Position numbers and translations under genes: made by a program. The notes under the pieces are model-generated. The model was not told the origin of the DNA, ran no database searches, and worked only from the letters and a program-made list of their open reading frames with translations. Source: Saccharopolyspora gregorii (GTDB lineage: Bacteria > Actinomycetota > Actinomycetes > Mycobacteriales > Pseudonocardiaceae). From it: 64,000 bases of DNA. The DNA lies in assembly GCF_024734405.1 (NCBI RefSeq), contig NZ_CP059556.1:2914001-2978000 (forward strand). The letters are read 5' to 3'. This document shows, piece by piece, positions 1 to 8,483 of this stretch; the first letter of the stretch is position 1, and every line of letters begins with the position of its first letter.

Positions 1-638
1 GCGGCGGCTATCTCGGCGATCGGCTCGTAGCTGCCGTCGATCGTGGACCCCAGGATGCTGACCACGCCGATGGTGTCCTCGTCGCAGCGTTCCGCCGCCT
101 GCTGTGCGGTCAGGTGCAGCCGGTCCTGCTGCGCGGGGGCGATGCGCGGCTCCACCTCCCAGTAGCGGCAGAACTTGTGCCAGCACACGTGCGCGTTCGA
201 GCCCAGCACCAGGTTCGGCTTCCGCCCGCCGGTGTCCCCGCGGTGCCGCCACCGCCGCAGCAGCGAGGTGCCGGCCAGCAGCGCGGCCTCGCTGGACCCG
301 GTGGTGGCGGTGCCGACGGCGGTGGACAGGTCCGCGTTCCACAGCCCCGCCAGGGTCTGCACGCAGTGCCGCTCCAGCTCGGTGGCGCCCGGGTACTGGT
401 CCCGGTCGATGAGGTTGTACGGCAGGTAGTCGCTGAAGAGCCGTTCGGCCTCCGGTTCGACGGAGCTGGTCAGGAACGTGGCCAGGTTCGACGCCGGGGC
501 GATGTCCTCCCGGAGCTTGATCCGGACCGCGTTGGCCGCCGCCGAGGCGGTCCAGCCCTTGCTGGGCATCGCTCCCGGTGGTCGCGCGGTCGTCGTGGGT
601 GGTGCGCTCGCCCGGCTTGCCGCCTGCGGACACGACAT
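1..638 (-). CDS. gad: glutamate decarboxylase, PLP-dependent (5' part, runs off left edge)
   Basis: The visible 212 residues match the N-terminal part of group II PLP decarboxylases of the GadB type, which convert glutamate to 4-aminobutyrate with uptake of a proton. Seen: NLATFLTS near residue 52, IDRDQYPGATELE near 79, and the substrate/PLP-site motif TTGSSEAALLAG near 114, then a cofactor-domain stretch SILGSTIDGSYEPI at the window edge. The PLP lysine lies beyond the window. The ATG at 638 is preceded by AAGGAGGT at good spacing, so the alanine/threonine-rich 27-residue leader before MPSKGW is probably translated. It points away from the LuxR gene at 1124. Glutamate specificity is inferred from the family. 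Confidence 0.9.
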   Translation of the reverse strand, partial: MSCPQAASRASAPPTTTARPPGAMPSKGWTASAAANAVRIKLREDIAPASNLATFLTSSVEPEAERLFSDYLPYNLIDRDQYPGATELERHCVQTLAGLWNADLSTAVGTATTGSSEAALLAGTSLLRRWRHRGDTGGRKPNLVLGSNAHVCWHKFCRYWEVEPRIAPAQQDRLHLTAQQAAERCDEDTIGVVSILGSTIDGSYEPIAEIAA

Positions 639-1123
639 GGCGAAGACCTCCTTGAGGGGGACTGCGACGTGGTTTCACTGGGGGCTGCGAACTCAGGTGG
701 CCTCGCAGCCGAGTGCAGCGGGAGGGATTGGGACGTGCGACGTTTCGAAACCTAGGCCCCGCTCGGCGGGGCAAACATGGTCACAAAGGCCTGCTCCGCC
801 GGACCTGGTCCTCCGAATGGCACCTCCGCGGTCGCTCGAACGTGTCCTTGATTGCGGCATCCGGGGGAAATCGGTGGCCGGTCGGTCACTTCTGCGGGGG
901 CTCCTGACGACATAGCCAGTGGAGGCAGCGACCGGTCCGGTGCAGGTGGGAAGGCCTTGCCCGGTGGTGAAGCGTCGGCCTGCGACGGTGCTCGAAGAAG
1001 ACCTGGTCATGGCGGTGGTGCGCCGCGATGTCCCGGTCCTGCGCCGGAACGATCTCGCGTCGTCCGGGGCACCCGTGTGCCCGGTGGCGCGGCCGATGTC
1101 ACCGAACCTGTGGGAGTCACCTG
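639..1123. other. intergenic region between divergent gad and luxR-type genes
   Basis: No convincing gene. It contains a perfect 10-bp palindrome GTTTCGAAAC at 742-751 and a GCCCCGC-TCG-GCGGGGC hairpin at 756-772, about 110-130 bp upstream of the gad start. These could be an operator and a hairpin in the gad leader, but no function can be shown. Confidence 0.4.
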
Positions 1124-1621
1124 ATGGCCAGTTCGTACCGGCGAGCCTTGGACACCGCGATCACCGCGATGATGCGGGAGGCGATCGAGCACTCCGCGGC
1201 GCTGGAGCAGGTGCTCGGGCAGGTGAACCAGCTGGTGACCCTGCGGGTGCGCCTGGGCCACAACGGGCTCGTCGCGGGCGAGGTCTACCGGGACGCGCTG
1301 CAGCGCGCGGCCGGCGCCGGGGTCGGCGGCGAACCGCGCTCGCAGGCGGCACCGCTGCTGCAGCGGCTCACCCCGCGCGAGCACGAAGTGCTGGGGCACC
1401 TGGTCCGCGGCAGCTCCAACCGGCAGATCGCCCGGTCGCTGGGCATCTCCGAGCGGACCGTGAAGAACCACCTGCGGGCCGTGTTCACCAAGCTGGAGGT
1501 CGCCGACCGCACCTCCGCCGCCGTCAAGGCGCTCACCGCGGGCCGCGCACCGGGCGAGCAGGGCGGCGGAGAACCTGGCCCCGTCGAAATCCCCCGGCAG
1601 AGCGCGGTGCACCGCGGTTGA
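1124..1621 (+). CDS. LuxR-family DNA-binding regulator without receiver domain
   Basis: A 165-residue protein with a helical N-terminal half (about residues 1-75) that matches no receiver or sensor domain I recognise, and a C-terminal LuxR/GerE helix-turn-helix at about residues 80-135 (LTPREHEVLGHLVRG, then RQIARSLGISERTVKNHL). It probably acts as a DNA-binding transcription factor controlled by an unknown signal. ATG at 1124 was chosen because GGGAG lies 8 bases upstream and the sequence before it reads as arginine-rich non-protein. It is divergent from the glutamate decarboxylase gene, which makes that gene a possible target, and lies 64 bp before the PrsW-like gene. Confidence 0.8.
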   Translation: MASSYRRALDTAITAMMREAIEHSAALEQVLGQVNQLVTLRVRLGHNGLVAGEVYRDALQRAAGAGVGGEPRSQAAPLLQRLTPREHEVLGHLVRGSSNRQIARSLGISERTVKNHLRAVFTKLEVADRTSAAVKALTAGRAPGEQGGGEPGPVEIPRQSAVHRG

Positions 1622-1685
1622 CCGACCGCGCCCGATCAGCGGGTGCGGGCCACCCCGAACGCGACGATCTTCTACTCTGCCGGAC

Positions 1686-3485
1686 ATGCCCGCGCTGAGT
1701 CCCAGGTCGATCCTCGAAGGCCGCAGCAGCGACCGCGTGCCGCTCCCGTTCATCATCGGGTTGATCGGGTGCGGCCTGTGCACGCTGCTGGCGGTCGCCT
1801 ACTACCTGCTCACCGGTGGCGTGCTCAGCACGGTGCTGAGCGGGTTGCTGGCGTTGCCGACGGTGGTGGTGCTGGTGGCGCTGGTGCTGCTGATGGACCG
1901 GCTGGAACCGGAACCGCGGGTGAACCTGCTGCTCGCGTTCGCGTGGGGCGCCGGAGTCGCCATCGTCGGCTCGTTCCTGGTGAACACGCTCGGCGGGTCG
2001 CTGCTGCACCCGGTGTACGGGCCGGAACTGGGCCGGGTGCTGACCGCCTCGGTGATCGCGCCGGTGGTGGAGGAGAGCTTCAAGGGCTTCTTCCTGCTGC
2101 TGATGCTGTGGTTCCGCCGGTTCGAGATCGACGGGCCGACCGACGGGCTGGTGTACGCGGGGCTGTGCGCGCTCGGCTTCGCGTTCGTGGAGAACGTCCT
2201 CTACTACCAGACCGGGTTGCTGGAGAACGGGTCCGCGGTGGCGGGCACGGTGCTGGTGCGCGGGGTGATCGCTCCGCTGGGGCACCCGATCTACACGGCG
2301 ATGACCGGGCTCGGCGTGGCCTACGCGGCGCACAGCAGGGGAAGCGGTCGCGGGTTCGCCGTGGTCGGCGGCTGGGTCGCGGCGGTGTTGCTGCACGCGC
2401 TGTGGAACTTCTCCTCGACGTTCGGCTACGGCGGGTTGGCGCTGGCGTACCTGGTGGAGCTCGGCGTGCTGGTGGCGCTGGTCCTGGTCGTGATCCGGGA
2501 CCGGCAGCGGCTCATCGGGCTGATCGGCACCCACCTGCCGCCCTACATCCCGAGCGGGCTGGTGCACGACGTGGACGTGCGGATGCTGGCGACGATGAAC
2601 GGGCGCAGGCGGGCGCGCACCTGGGCGCGGATGCAGGCGGGCCTGCCCGGGGCGCGGGCGATGGCGGACTACCAGCTGGCGGCCACGGAACTCGCGCTGC
2701 TGCACGACCACGCGACGCGGGCGACGATCCCGGTGGAGCTGTTCCACTCGCGGCGGGACGCGATCCTCGGGCTGATGCGGGTGGCGCGGAACGCGTTCTT
2801 CCAGCGCCGGCCGCTGCCGCAGGTGGCGCCGCCGCCGTGGGCCGGGACGCACCAGTCCGGCTTCTTCCGCACGTCGGAGCTGGCGACGACGCGGATGCCG
2901 GTGTACCGGCCCGCCCCGACGCCGCCTCCGCCGCCGCCCGGGCCGCTCGCGGTCTTGCGCACGCGGAAGATGCGGACGGTGGCGTCCGGCGGACGGCCGG
3001 GTGCGGGGGCGGGAGGTTCGCCGCAGCCCTCGGATCCGGAGGTGCGGACCGCTCGGTACTCGAACCCGCTGCGGCCGAGCACCCCGCGATCGGACTCGCG
3101 GCGGGCGAACCCGCGGTCGGCGAGCTCCCAGCGGTCGACCCCGCAGCCGCCGAACTCGCCATCGCCGAGCTCGCAGCCGGCGAACCCCCAGCAGTCGAGT
3201 CCGCAGTCGCCGAGCTCCCAACCGCCGAGCTCCCAACCGCCGAGCTCGCAGTCGCCGAGCTCGCAGTCGCCGAACCCCCACCAGTCGAGTCCGCAACCGC
3301 CGAGTCCGCAGCAGTCGAACCCGCAGCAGCCGAACCGGCCGCCCTCGAACCCGCAGCAGCCGGTCGCGCAGCAACCCGGTCCGCGGCGGCAGAACCCCCG
3401 GCAGCCCGGCGACCGGCGACCCGGACCCCAGCAGGGCCCGCCGGGACCACCGACCCCGCCGCCGAACCACCCGCCCCGCCCCTGA
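1686..3485 (+). CDS. PrsW-family intramembrane metalloprotease with proline/serine/glutamine-rich tail
   Basis: A 599-residue polytopic membrane protein. Residues about 20-290 hold several hydrophobic segments and the PrsW/CAAX-protease-like motifs: VVEESFKG (the EExxK-type glutamate pair), FVENVLYY, PLGHPIYTAM and LLHALWNF, which together supply the glutamates and histidines thought to bind the metal. Family members such as Bacillus PrsW cut anti-sigma factors in the membrane; many actinobacterial members have no known substrate. After a cytosolic stretch (about 290-430) the C-terminus is low-complexity, dominated by PSSQ/PPSSQ repeats encoded by 15-bp DNA repeats. The tail is much longer than in typical members. 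No anti-sigma gene lies next to it. Confidence 0.85.
   Translation: MPALSPRSILEGRSSDRVPLPFIIGLIGCGLCTLLAVAYYLLTGGVLSTVLSGLLALPTVVVLVALVLLMDRLEPEPRVNLLLAFAWGAGVAIVGSFLVNTLGGSLLHPVYGPELGRVLTASVIAPVVEESFKGFFLLLMLWFRRFEIDGPTDGLVYAGLCALGFAFVENVLYYQTGLLENGSAVAGTVLVRGVIAPLGHPIYTAMTGLGVAYAAHSRGSGRGFAVVGGWVAAVLLHALWNFSSTFGYGGLALAYLVELGVLVALVLVVIRDRQRLIGLIGTHLPPYIPSGLVHDVDVRMLATMNGRRRARTWARMQAGLPGARAMADYQLAATELALLHDHATRATIPVELFHSRRDAILGLMRVARNAFFQRRPLPQVAPPPWAGTHQSGFFRTSELATTRMPVYRPAPTPPPPPPGPLAVLRTRKMRTVASGGRPGAGAGGSPQPSDPEVRTARYSNPLRPSTPRSDSRRANPRSASSQRSTPQPPNSPSPSSQPANPQQSSPQSPSSQPPSSQPPSSQSPSSQSPNPHQSSPQPPSPQQSNPQQPNRPPSNPQQPVAQQPGPRRQNPRQPGDRRPGPQQGPPGPPTPPPNHPPRP
3130..3345 (+). repeat. degenerate 15-bp tandem repeats in the PrsW-like gene
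   Basis: Successive copies of a unit close to CCGCCGAGCTCCCAA encode P-P-S-S-Q style pentapeptides. The best copies lie around 3210-3270. The high GC repeats keep all reading frames open, which produces long false ORFs on both strands here. Confidence 0.75.
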
Positions 3486-3524
3486 GCGGTCCGCCCGAGC
3501 CCGCCCGGCGGACGCGCCTTCCGA

Positions 3525-5039
3525 TCAGCCGGTGCGGATCAGCGGCCACAGCCGGGACCACGGCCGCACCGGGTCCGAGTACCGGAGCACCGACACGCCC
3601 TGCGCGAGGTTCACCACCGGCCCGGTCCGCACCCGCGCGAGCGGAGTGCGTTCGGCGAAGTGCGGCGCGAGCGGCTCGGCGGCCCCCACGTACAGCAACA
3701 CCGTGGCGCCGTCCGGCGGAGCACCGAAGTACCAGTACCCGCGGTTCGGGCTGTGCACCGGAGGCAGCCCGGCCGCCGGCCCGAGCACGTCGAGCGCCGC
3801 CGCCAGGTGGTAGGTCTCGGCGACGAGCGCGGTCCGCCGCCGCTGCTCCGGCGGCAGCGAGCGGTAGGCGGCCGCGACGGTCGCGGTGAGCTCCGGCCAC
3901 CCCGTCTCGTACATCCGGCTGTAGGAGGCCAGCTGCGGGTGCCGGGCCGCTACCGGCAGCGGGGCGATCGGCAGCAGCGCCAGCGGCAGCACCGCCGAGA
4001 CCGCGAACGCGGGCCCCACCACCCACGACCACCGCGCGGTCCGCCGGTGCCGGAGACCGACGGCGCCCGCGGCGAACAACAGGCCGTAGAGCCCCGAGAG
4101 GTAGTTCGGCCGTCCCGAGGCCAGCAGGTGGAACGCGGCGAGCAGCAGCACCGCCCAGCCGAGGAACCGCACGGGCCGCAGCCGTTCGTCCCGCAGCAGG
4201 CACCACGTCCCGAAGCAGCACAGCGCGGCCCCCACCACGGGCCCGGCGTAGAGCAGCACCGCGGGCAGCAGCAGGAGCCGGTCGGTCTCACCACCCACCA
4301 CGCCCGCCATGTCCACCGCGGGCCAGCCGTGCGCGACCTGCCAGGCCAGCGCCGGTGCGGCCGCCACCGCGGCGAGCAGCGCACCGGCCCACAGCGCGGG
4401 GCGCCGCAGCAGCTCGCGCGGGCCGGAGATCAGCACCCCGAGCAGCAGCGCCGCGCACAGCAGCACGATCTGGAACTTCGTCTGCACCCCGACGGCGGCG
4501 ACCACCCCGGCGAGCAGCAGCAGCCGGTCCCGCCGGATCCCGGCCCGGTGCAGCCGGACCCACCGCGCCACCGGCCACAGCAGCGCGAGCCACTGCGCGG
4601 GCTCCAGCGTCGCGGCGGCCAGCCAGTGCCCGCTCAGCAGCAGCCACGGCGACAGCGCGCACGCGGCGGCGGCGATCACCTGGGCGCGCCGGTCCGCGCC
4701 GAGTTCGCGGGCGAGCAGCGCGGTGCCCGCGATGCCGAACGCGGCGATCAGCGCGGCGGGCAGCCGCAGCGCGAGCAGCGAACCGGGCGCGACGGCGTCG
4801 ATCGCGGCGGCCAGCAGCGGCACCAGCGGCTGCTGGTCCATGTAGCCCCAGTCCAGGTGCTTCCCGGCGGCGATGAAGTACAGCTCGTCGGACAGGTACC
4901 CGTAGCGCCCGCTGACCAGGACCAGCAGCAGCGCGGCGAACCCGGCGAGCAGCAGCACCGGCCCGCGCGCGAACGGCGGTGGCCCGGTGCTCTCCCCGCC
5001 GGTCGCGGCGCACGTGGGCTGCTCGGTCGGCGCTGGCAC
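3525..5039 (-). CDS. GT39-like membrane glycosyltransferase (ArnT/PMT type)
   Basis: A 504-residue integral membrane protein with about ten or more hydrophobic segments. Soon after the first segment comes the luminal acidic motif YLSDELYF followed by HLDWGYMDQQPLVP, typical of ArnT/PMT-like (GT39/PMT_2) transferases that move sugars from polyprenyl-phosphate donors to acceptors on the outer face of the membrane. The C-terminal 170 residues form an extracytoplasmic domain. The GTG at 5039 was preferred because GAGGGGGA precedes it at close spacing; an upstream in-frame start at 5213 would add a proline-rich leader running into the next gene. Acceptor and sugar are unknown. It converges with the PrsW-like gene. 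Confidence 0.8.
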   Translation of the reverse strand: MPAPTEQPTCAATGGESTGPPPFARGPVLLLAGFAALLLVLVSGRYGYLSDELYFIAAGKHLDWGYMDQQPLVPLLAAAIDAVAPGSLLALRLPAALIAAFGIAGTALLARELGADRRAQVIAAAACALSPWLLLSGHWLAAATLEPAQWLALLWPVARWVRLHRAGIRRDRLLLLAGVVAAVGVQTKFQIVLLCAALLLGVLISGPRELLRRPALWAGALLAAVAAAPALAWQVAHGWPAVDMAGVVGGETDRLLLLPAVLLYAGPVVGAALCCFGTWCLLRDERLRPVRFLGWAVLLLAAFHLLASGRPNYLSGLYGLLFAAGAVGLRHRRTARWSWVVGPAFAVSAVLPLALLPIAPLPVAARHPQLASYSRMYETGWPELTATVAAAYRSLPPEQRRRTALVAETYHLAAALDVLGPAAGLPPVHSPNRGYWYFGAPPDGATVLLYVGAAEPLAPHFAERTPLARVRTGPVVNLAQGVSVLRYSDPVRPWSRLWPLIRTG

Positions 5040-5133
5040 CCGTTCCCCCTCGTCGACGGCGGCCGGTGGACGTCCGGCGCGGCGCGAGTCTAGGCGCGGT
5101 GGCGGTGCGGGCGCGGCGACCCGCCCGGCGTGG

Positions 5134-5706
5134 TCAGCGGGCCGGTTGCCAGGGATGGGCGAGGAAGGTGCGCCACGCCAGTTCCCACGGGAACCGGTGC
5201 AGGTGGGCCGCACCGGTGCCGGGCTCGTGCTGCTCGTAGACGTCGGGCCCGGCGAGCACCTCGACGCCCCAGCCGCCGAGGCTGCGCATCGCCTCCCGCA
5301 CGGCGGGGAACGCGATCTGCGCCCGGTTGGAGAACGGCATCGCCACCACCGGCTGCCGCTTGCCGACGGCTTCCACCAGCAGCCCCAGCGGCAGCGTGTC
5401 GGAGATGCCCGCCGCCCACTTCGCGAGGCTGTTGCAGGTGATCGGCGCGGCGATCATGCCGTCCGCGGGCGGCAGTTCATCGGCCGCGGCGGGGTCCTTG
5501 TACTCGCTGCGCACCGGGTGCCCGGTCTTCGCGGCCAGCGCCTCGGCGTCGAGGAACCGCCTGCCGTCGGGGGAGGTGACCACGCACACCTCCCACCCGC
5601 CGGCCTGCGCGAGTTCCACCAGCCGCCCCACGTCGCGCGCCGCGGGCGAGCCCATCGCGAGCGCGTACAGCACGGGTCTGCCGTCGTCGAGCACGGTGCC
5701 GGTCAC
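5134..5706 (-). CDS. flavoprotein (phosphopantothenoylcysteine decarboxylase-like fold)
   Basis: A 190-residue protein starting VLYALAMGSPAARD, with a Rossmann-like first strand and the later motif DGMIAAPITCNSLAKWAAGI, which resembles the FMN-binding part of the flavoprotein (PPC decarboxylase/UbiX-like) superfamily (known of family). It is too short and divergent to be the house-keeping CoaBC enzyme, so its reaction is unknown. Start GTG 5706 overlaps the stop of the upstream XRE gene in a GTGA tetranucleotide, indicating translational coupling; the regulator and flavoprotein probably work together. Confidence 0.75.
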   Translation of the reverse strand: MTGTVLDDGRPVLYALAMGSPAARDVGRLVELAQAGGWEVCVVTSPDGRRFLDAEALAAKTGHPVRSEYKDPAAADELPPADGMIAAPITCNSLAKWAAGISDTLPLGLLVEAVGKRQPVVAMPFSNRAQIAFPAVREAMRSLGGWGVEVLAGPDVYEQHEPGTGAAHLHRFPWELAWRTFLAHPWQPAR

Positions 5707-6953
5707 CGCCGGATGCCGCACCAGGCGGCGAAGTGGGACAGGCTGTTCGTGGAGCGGGCGTCGCTGGCGGCCAGCGACTGCACCGTCTCGTGCACCTGCG
5801 GGTGGTACCGGGTCAGCTGCGGCGCGATCCGCCGCGCGGTCTGCAGGCACTCCAGCGAGCGCCGCCGGTCGCCGTGCAGCAGCCAGCCCCGGGAGAGGTC
5901 GATCCAGTAGTGCCCGCTGCGGCTCGGCGCGGTGTGCTCGGGCAGCTGCACGGTGGCGGCCCTGGTGACGGCGGTGGTGCCGTCGGCGAGCTCGACCGGT
6001 ACGGCGACGCCGTGGATGTCGACGTTGGTGGCACCGAACTTGGTGCCGTAGTGGTTGGCCTCGTCCTGGCCGTCGACGACCATCGCGCGGGCCTCCCGCA
6101 GGTGCTCGTCGGCGAGGTCGGCGTCGGCGGTGCGCGCGGCCATGATCGCGGCGCGCAGGTGCACCGCGCCGCGCACCGCGGAGGTCGCCGGGGTCTCCGG
6201 CTCCGACCCGATCAGGCCCAGCGACCGGTCCAGGGAGCGCAGCCCGGCGTTGTAGGAGCCGTCGAACAGCAGGACCAGCGCGTGGTTCCACTCGGCCACC
6301 GAACCGCGCACCGGGTCCGCGCCGCGGGCGGAGGCGGCCCGCGCCCGCTCGTCGGCCAGGTGGCACAGGTCGAGGTGCCCCAGCCGGTACAACGCGATCA
6401 TCGTGTAGGAGTACGCGGTCGCGAGCAGTTCGTGCACCGCGGGGACGTCCGGGTGCGCCCGCACCGCGTGGTGCAGGTGCCGGAGCACGTCGGGCAGCGC
6501 CTGCACCGCCTCGGCGTGCCGGGTACGCCGGTCCCACTCCTTGATGCGGGCCACGTCGGCGCGCAGGTCGGCGATGCTGCGCGGGTCGGTGTCCAGCTGC
6601 GGGTCGTCGCCCTCGACCAGCGCCTGGCGCAGCGCGGGCACGCCCGCCTGGTCCGAGGACGGCCCGGCGAGGCGGCTGTGGTGCGGTTGCTCGGTGAGGT
6701 CGGTGATGTTGATGGACAGCGCCCGCGCGACGGCGGCCACGAACGAGTGGCTGGCCGCGCGCTCACCGCGCTCCACCTTGCGCAGCAGCGAATAGGAGAC
6801 CGCCGCCCGCACCGACAGCGCCCGCTGCGTCACGCCGTGGATCTTGCGGAGTTCGGCGATGCGGGAACCGATCCGAGTCGGATTGTCGGTTTCGACGTCG
6901 TCGCCGGGACCCTCCGGTGCGAGGTCGGTTTCCATGCCGTTTCCGTGCGTCAT
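5703..6953 (-). CDS. XRE-family regulator with TPR-like C-terminal domain
   Basis: 416 residues. Residues about 20-85 form a helix-turn-helix (IGSRIAELRKIHGVTQRALS ... SYSLLRKVERGERA). The remaining 300 residues are alanine/leucine-rich helices suggestive of tetratricopeptide repeats, a layout used by actinobacterial regulators that sense small molecules or partner proteins. The ATG at 6953 is preceded by AGGGGGA; an earlier in-frame start at 7067 lacks such a site and reads through the promoter region. The stop overlaps the flavoprotein start by 4 bp. It is divergent from the small gene at 7077. Target and ligand are not evident. Confidence 0.8.
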   Translation of the reverse strand: MTHGNGMETDLAPEGPGDDVETDNPTRIGSRIAELRKIHGVTQRALSVRAAVSYSLLRKVERGERAASHSFVAAVARALSINITDLTEQPHHSRLAGPSSDQAGVPALRQALVEGDDPQLDTDPRSIADLRADVARIKEWDRRTRHAEAVQALPDVLRHLHHAVRAHPDVPAVHELLATAYSYTMIALYRLGHLDLCHLADERARAASARGADPVRGSVAEWNHALVLLFDGSYNAGLRSLDRSLGLIGSEPETPATSAVRGAVHLRAAIMAARTADADLADEHLREARAMVVDGQDEANHYGTKFGATNVDIHGVAVPVELADGTTAVTRAATVQLPEHTAPSRSGHYWIDLSRGWLLHGDRRRSLECLQTARRIAPQLTRYHPQVHETVQSLAASDARSTNSLSHFAAWCGIRR

Positions 6954-7076
6954 GCTGTCTTCCCCCTTGTACGCCCCGCTCACGAAACCTGATCGGCCGC
7001 GGGAGGGCAATCGGAACTCGGCGGGTGTGGCGATTGTGTGGCACTCCGATATCCGATTTCGGTCCACTGTCAGCCT

Positions 7077-7448
7077 ATGCGATCAGCAGCTGAGAATCGG
7101 CGCGCATTCCTCGATTCCCGCCCGGACGGCGCGGGAGAGGACACGACGAAGGGGGGTGTGGCGGCGTCCGCGGTGCGGGCCTACCCGGAGCTGGCGGGTC
7201 TCAACGACCTGCGAGCGGCGGGGTGGTCCTTCCGCGCCGTCGCGGACGACGAGGGGGAGATCGGCGGTCTGGTCGGCTGGCGGGACACCGCGACCTGCAT
7301 GGACGTGCTGTGGATCTTCGGTCAGGACGAGTGCCGCGCGGCGCGGATCATGCCCGCCGCCACCGCGGCGCCGGGGGAGTTGGTGTGGAGCCGGACGGGG
7401 GATCTGGCGACCTGCGTGGCGGCCCTGCTGGGCCTGCCCGGGGCCTGA
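7077..7448 (+). CDS. small protein of unknown function
   Basis: A 123-residue protein from the ATG at 7077, or 95 residues if translation starts at the GTG at 7158, which has AAGGGGGG just before it. The core (DLRAAGWSFRAVADDEGEI, then GWRDTATCMDVLWIF) has good actinobacterial codon bias, and a terminator-like hairpin follows 30 bp after the stop, both supporting a real gene. I do not recognise the family. It is divergent from the XRE-flavoprotein pair, so it may share a control region with it. Confidence 0.6.
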   Translation: MRSAAENRRAFLDSRPDGAGEDTTKGGVAASAVRAYPELAGLNDLRAAGWSFRAVADDEGEIGGLVGWRDTATCMDVLWIFGQDECRAARIMPAATAAPGELVWSRTGDLATCVAALLGLPGA

Positions 7449-7478
7449 CCGGAGCATCCGGTTCCCGAACGTTCGTGG

Positions 7479-7508
7479 ACGACCCGGCCGTGGGGGTGGC
7501 CGGGTCGT
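7479..7508 (+). terminator. hairpin terminator after the small gene at 7077
   Basis: Inverted repeat ACGACCCGGCC / GGCCGGGTCGT with an 8-base loop, 30 bp downstream of the stop at 7448. No long T run follows, as is usual in these genomes. Confidence 0.65.
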
Positions 7509-8369
7509 TCGCTTTCCGCGGTGCGCCCGCGCGGCGCTACCTACTAACGACTTCACTCGTTGGTACTAAGACGTCCGCTCCCCGGTTCCTACTTCGGGGG
7601 AATGATCGGCGTCACACCGATCAATTGCACGACTCTTCTCGTGGACGTTCTCGCGGCCCCGGATGAATGGTCGCGCGACGTTATCGGCCAGGCCCGCTGT
7701 CGAGGGGTCGGATCGTGTTCTGGTCGAGGAGTTGGGGCAATTGTGGAAATGCGAGATACTGTGCCGGAGCGCTCGTGCCGCGGAGCGTTCCGGTCGGTTC
7801 GAATCGAATTCCCGCGATGCTCTCCGGAATGGTGCCGCCGGACCCGCCGGAGCGTTCGGCGGAGGGCCGGTCGCCGTGGATCGATCGTCCCGCCGGTGGC
7901 GCGCGATGCGTCGGTCGGTGCAGCGGCGCCGCTGCGCCCGCCGAGGTGTGCCGGGCGTCCGGACCGGACGGCTTCGCGGCAGGTCGCGGGTGGGGCGGGT
8001 GGAGTGCCGCGCGGGCTGCCGCCCGGGTGCTCGGCGGCGGCCGAATGCCGTCGGGCCCGAGATGTCCGCCGATGCCGGTATCGTGCGGCGTGTCGCTCCG
8101 GAATGCCGGGGTGTCGCGCCGCGAACTCACCACGGGTGACCGGTCGGTGACGGTGCGCTGGACCATTCCGCGCGAGGTTTCGGCCCGGCGGGAATCGGGC
8201 GGGGAGGGTGCCTTCCGCCGGGGCGTCCTGATCCGGAGCGGGTGGGCCCGCGCCGTTTCGCCGCAAGGGCGCTCTTGTTTTACCCGGGAGTAGTGAATCG
8301 TCGCCGGGAAGACGCGCGGAGAACAGCTGCGGAATTCACGTCGACCGGCCCGCCGAGCGCGTCTCGCCC
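7509..8369. other. long region without a convincing gene upstream of korA
   Basis: Several overlapping ORFs exist on both strands, but none has normal codon bias, a ribosome site or a recognisable protein; their products are arginine/glycine-rich frameshadows. A near-perfect hairpin ACTAACGA / TCGTTGGT (one G-T pair) lies at 7543-7564 in a locally AT-richer stretch. The region may hold a non-coding RNA, a long leader or decayed DNA. Confidence 0.45.
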
Positions 8370-8398
8370 TTGAGTCCTCCGGGTGATCGGCGTAGGAA
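8370..8398 (+). promoter_or_regulatory. candidate promoter of korAB
   Basis: TTGAGT (8370-8375) and TAGGAA (8393-8398) are 17 bp apart, a reasonable sigma-A-like pair about 85 bp upstream of the korA start. Found by eye only. Confidence 0.3.
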
Positions 8399-8483
8399 CA
8401 CCACGCCGAGCTGTATCGTGCGTCACAGGGCGGCCGAGAGGCTCGCGGGCTGGCCCGCGGCCGGAAGGGGAACGGGTGCAGGT

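Noticed and set aside
1533-4221. Long minus-strand ORFs rich in arginine or alanine/serine over the PrsW-like gene
   Set aside because: They arise from GC-rich repeats that lack stop codons in all frames; the plus-strand protein has real protease motifs.
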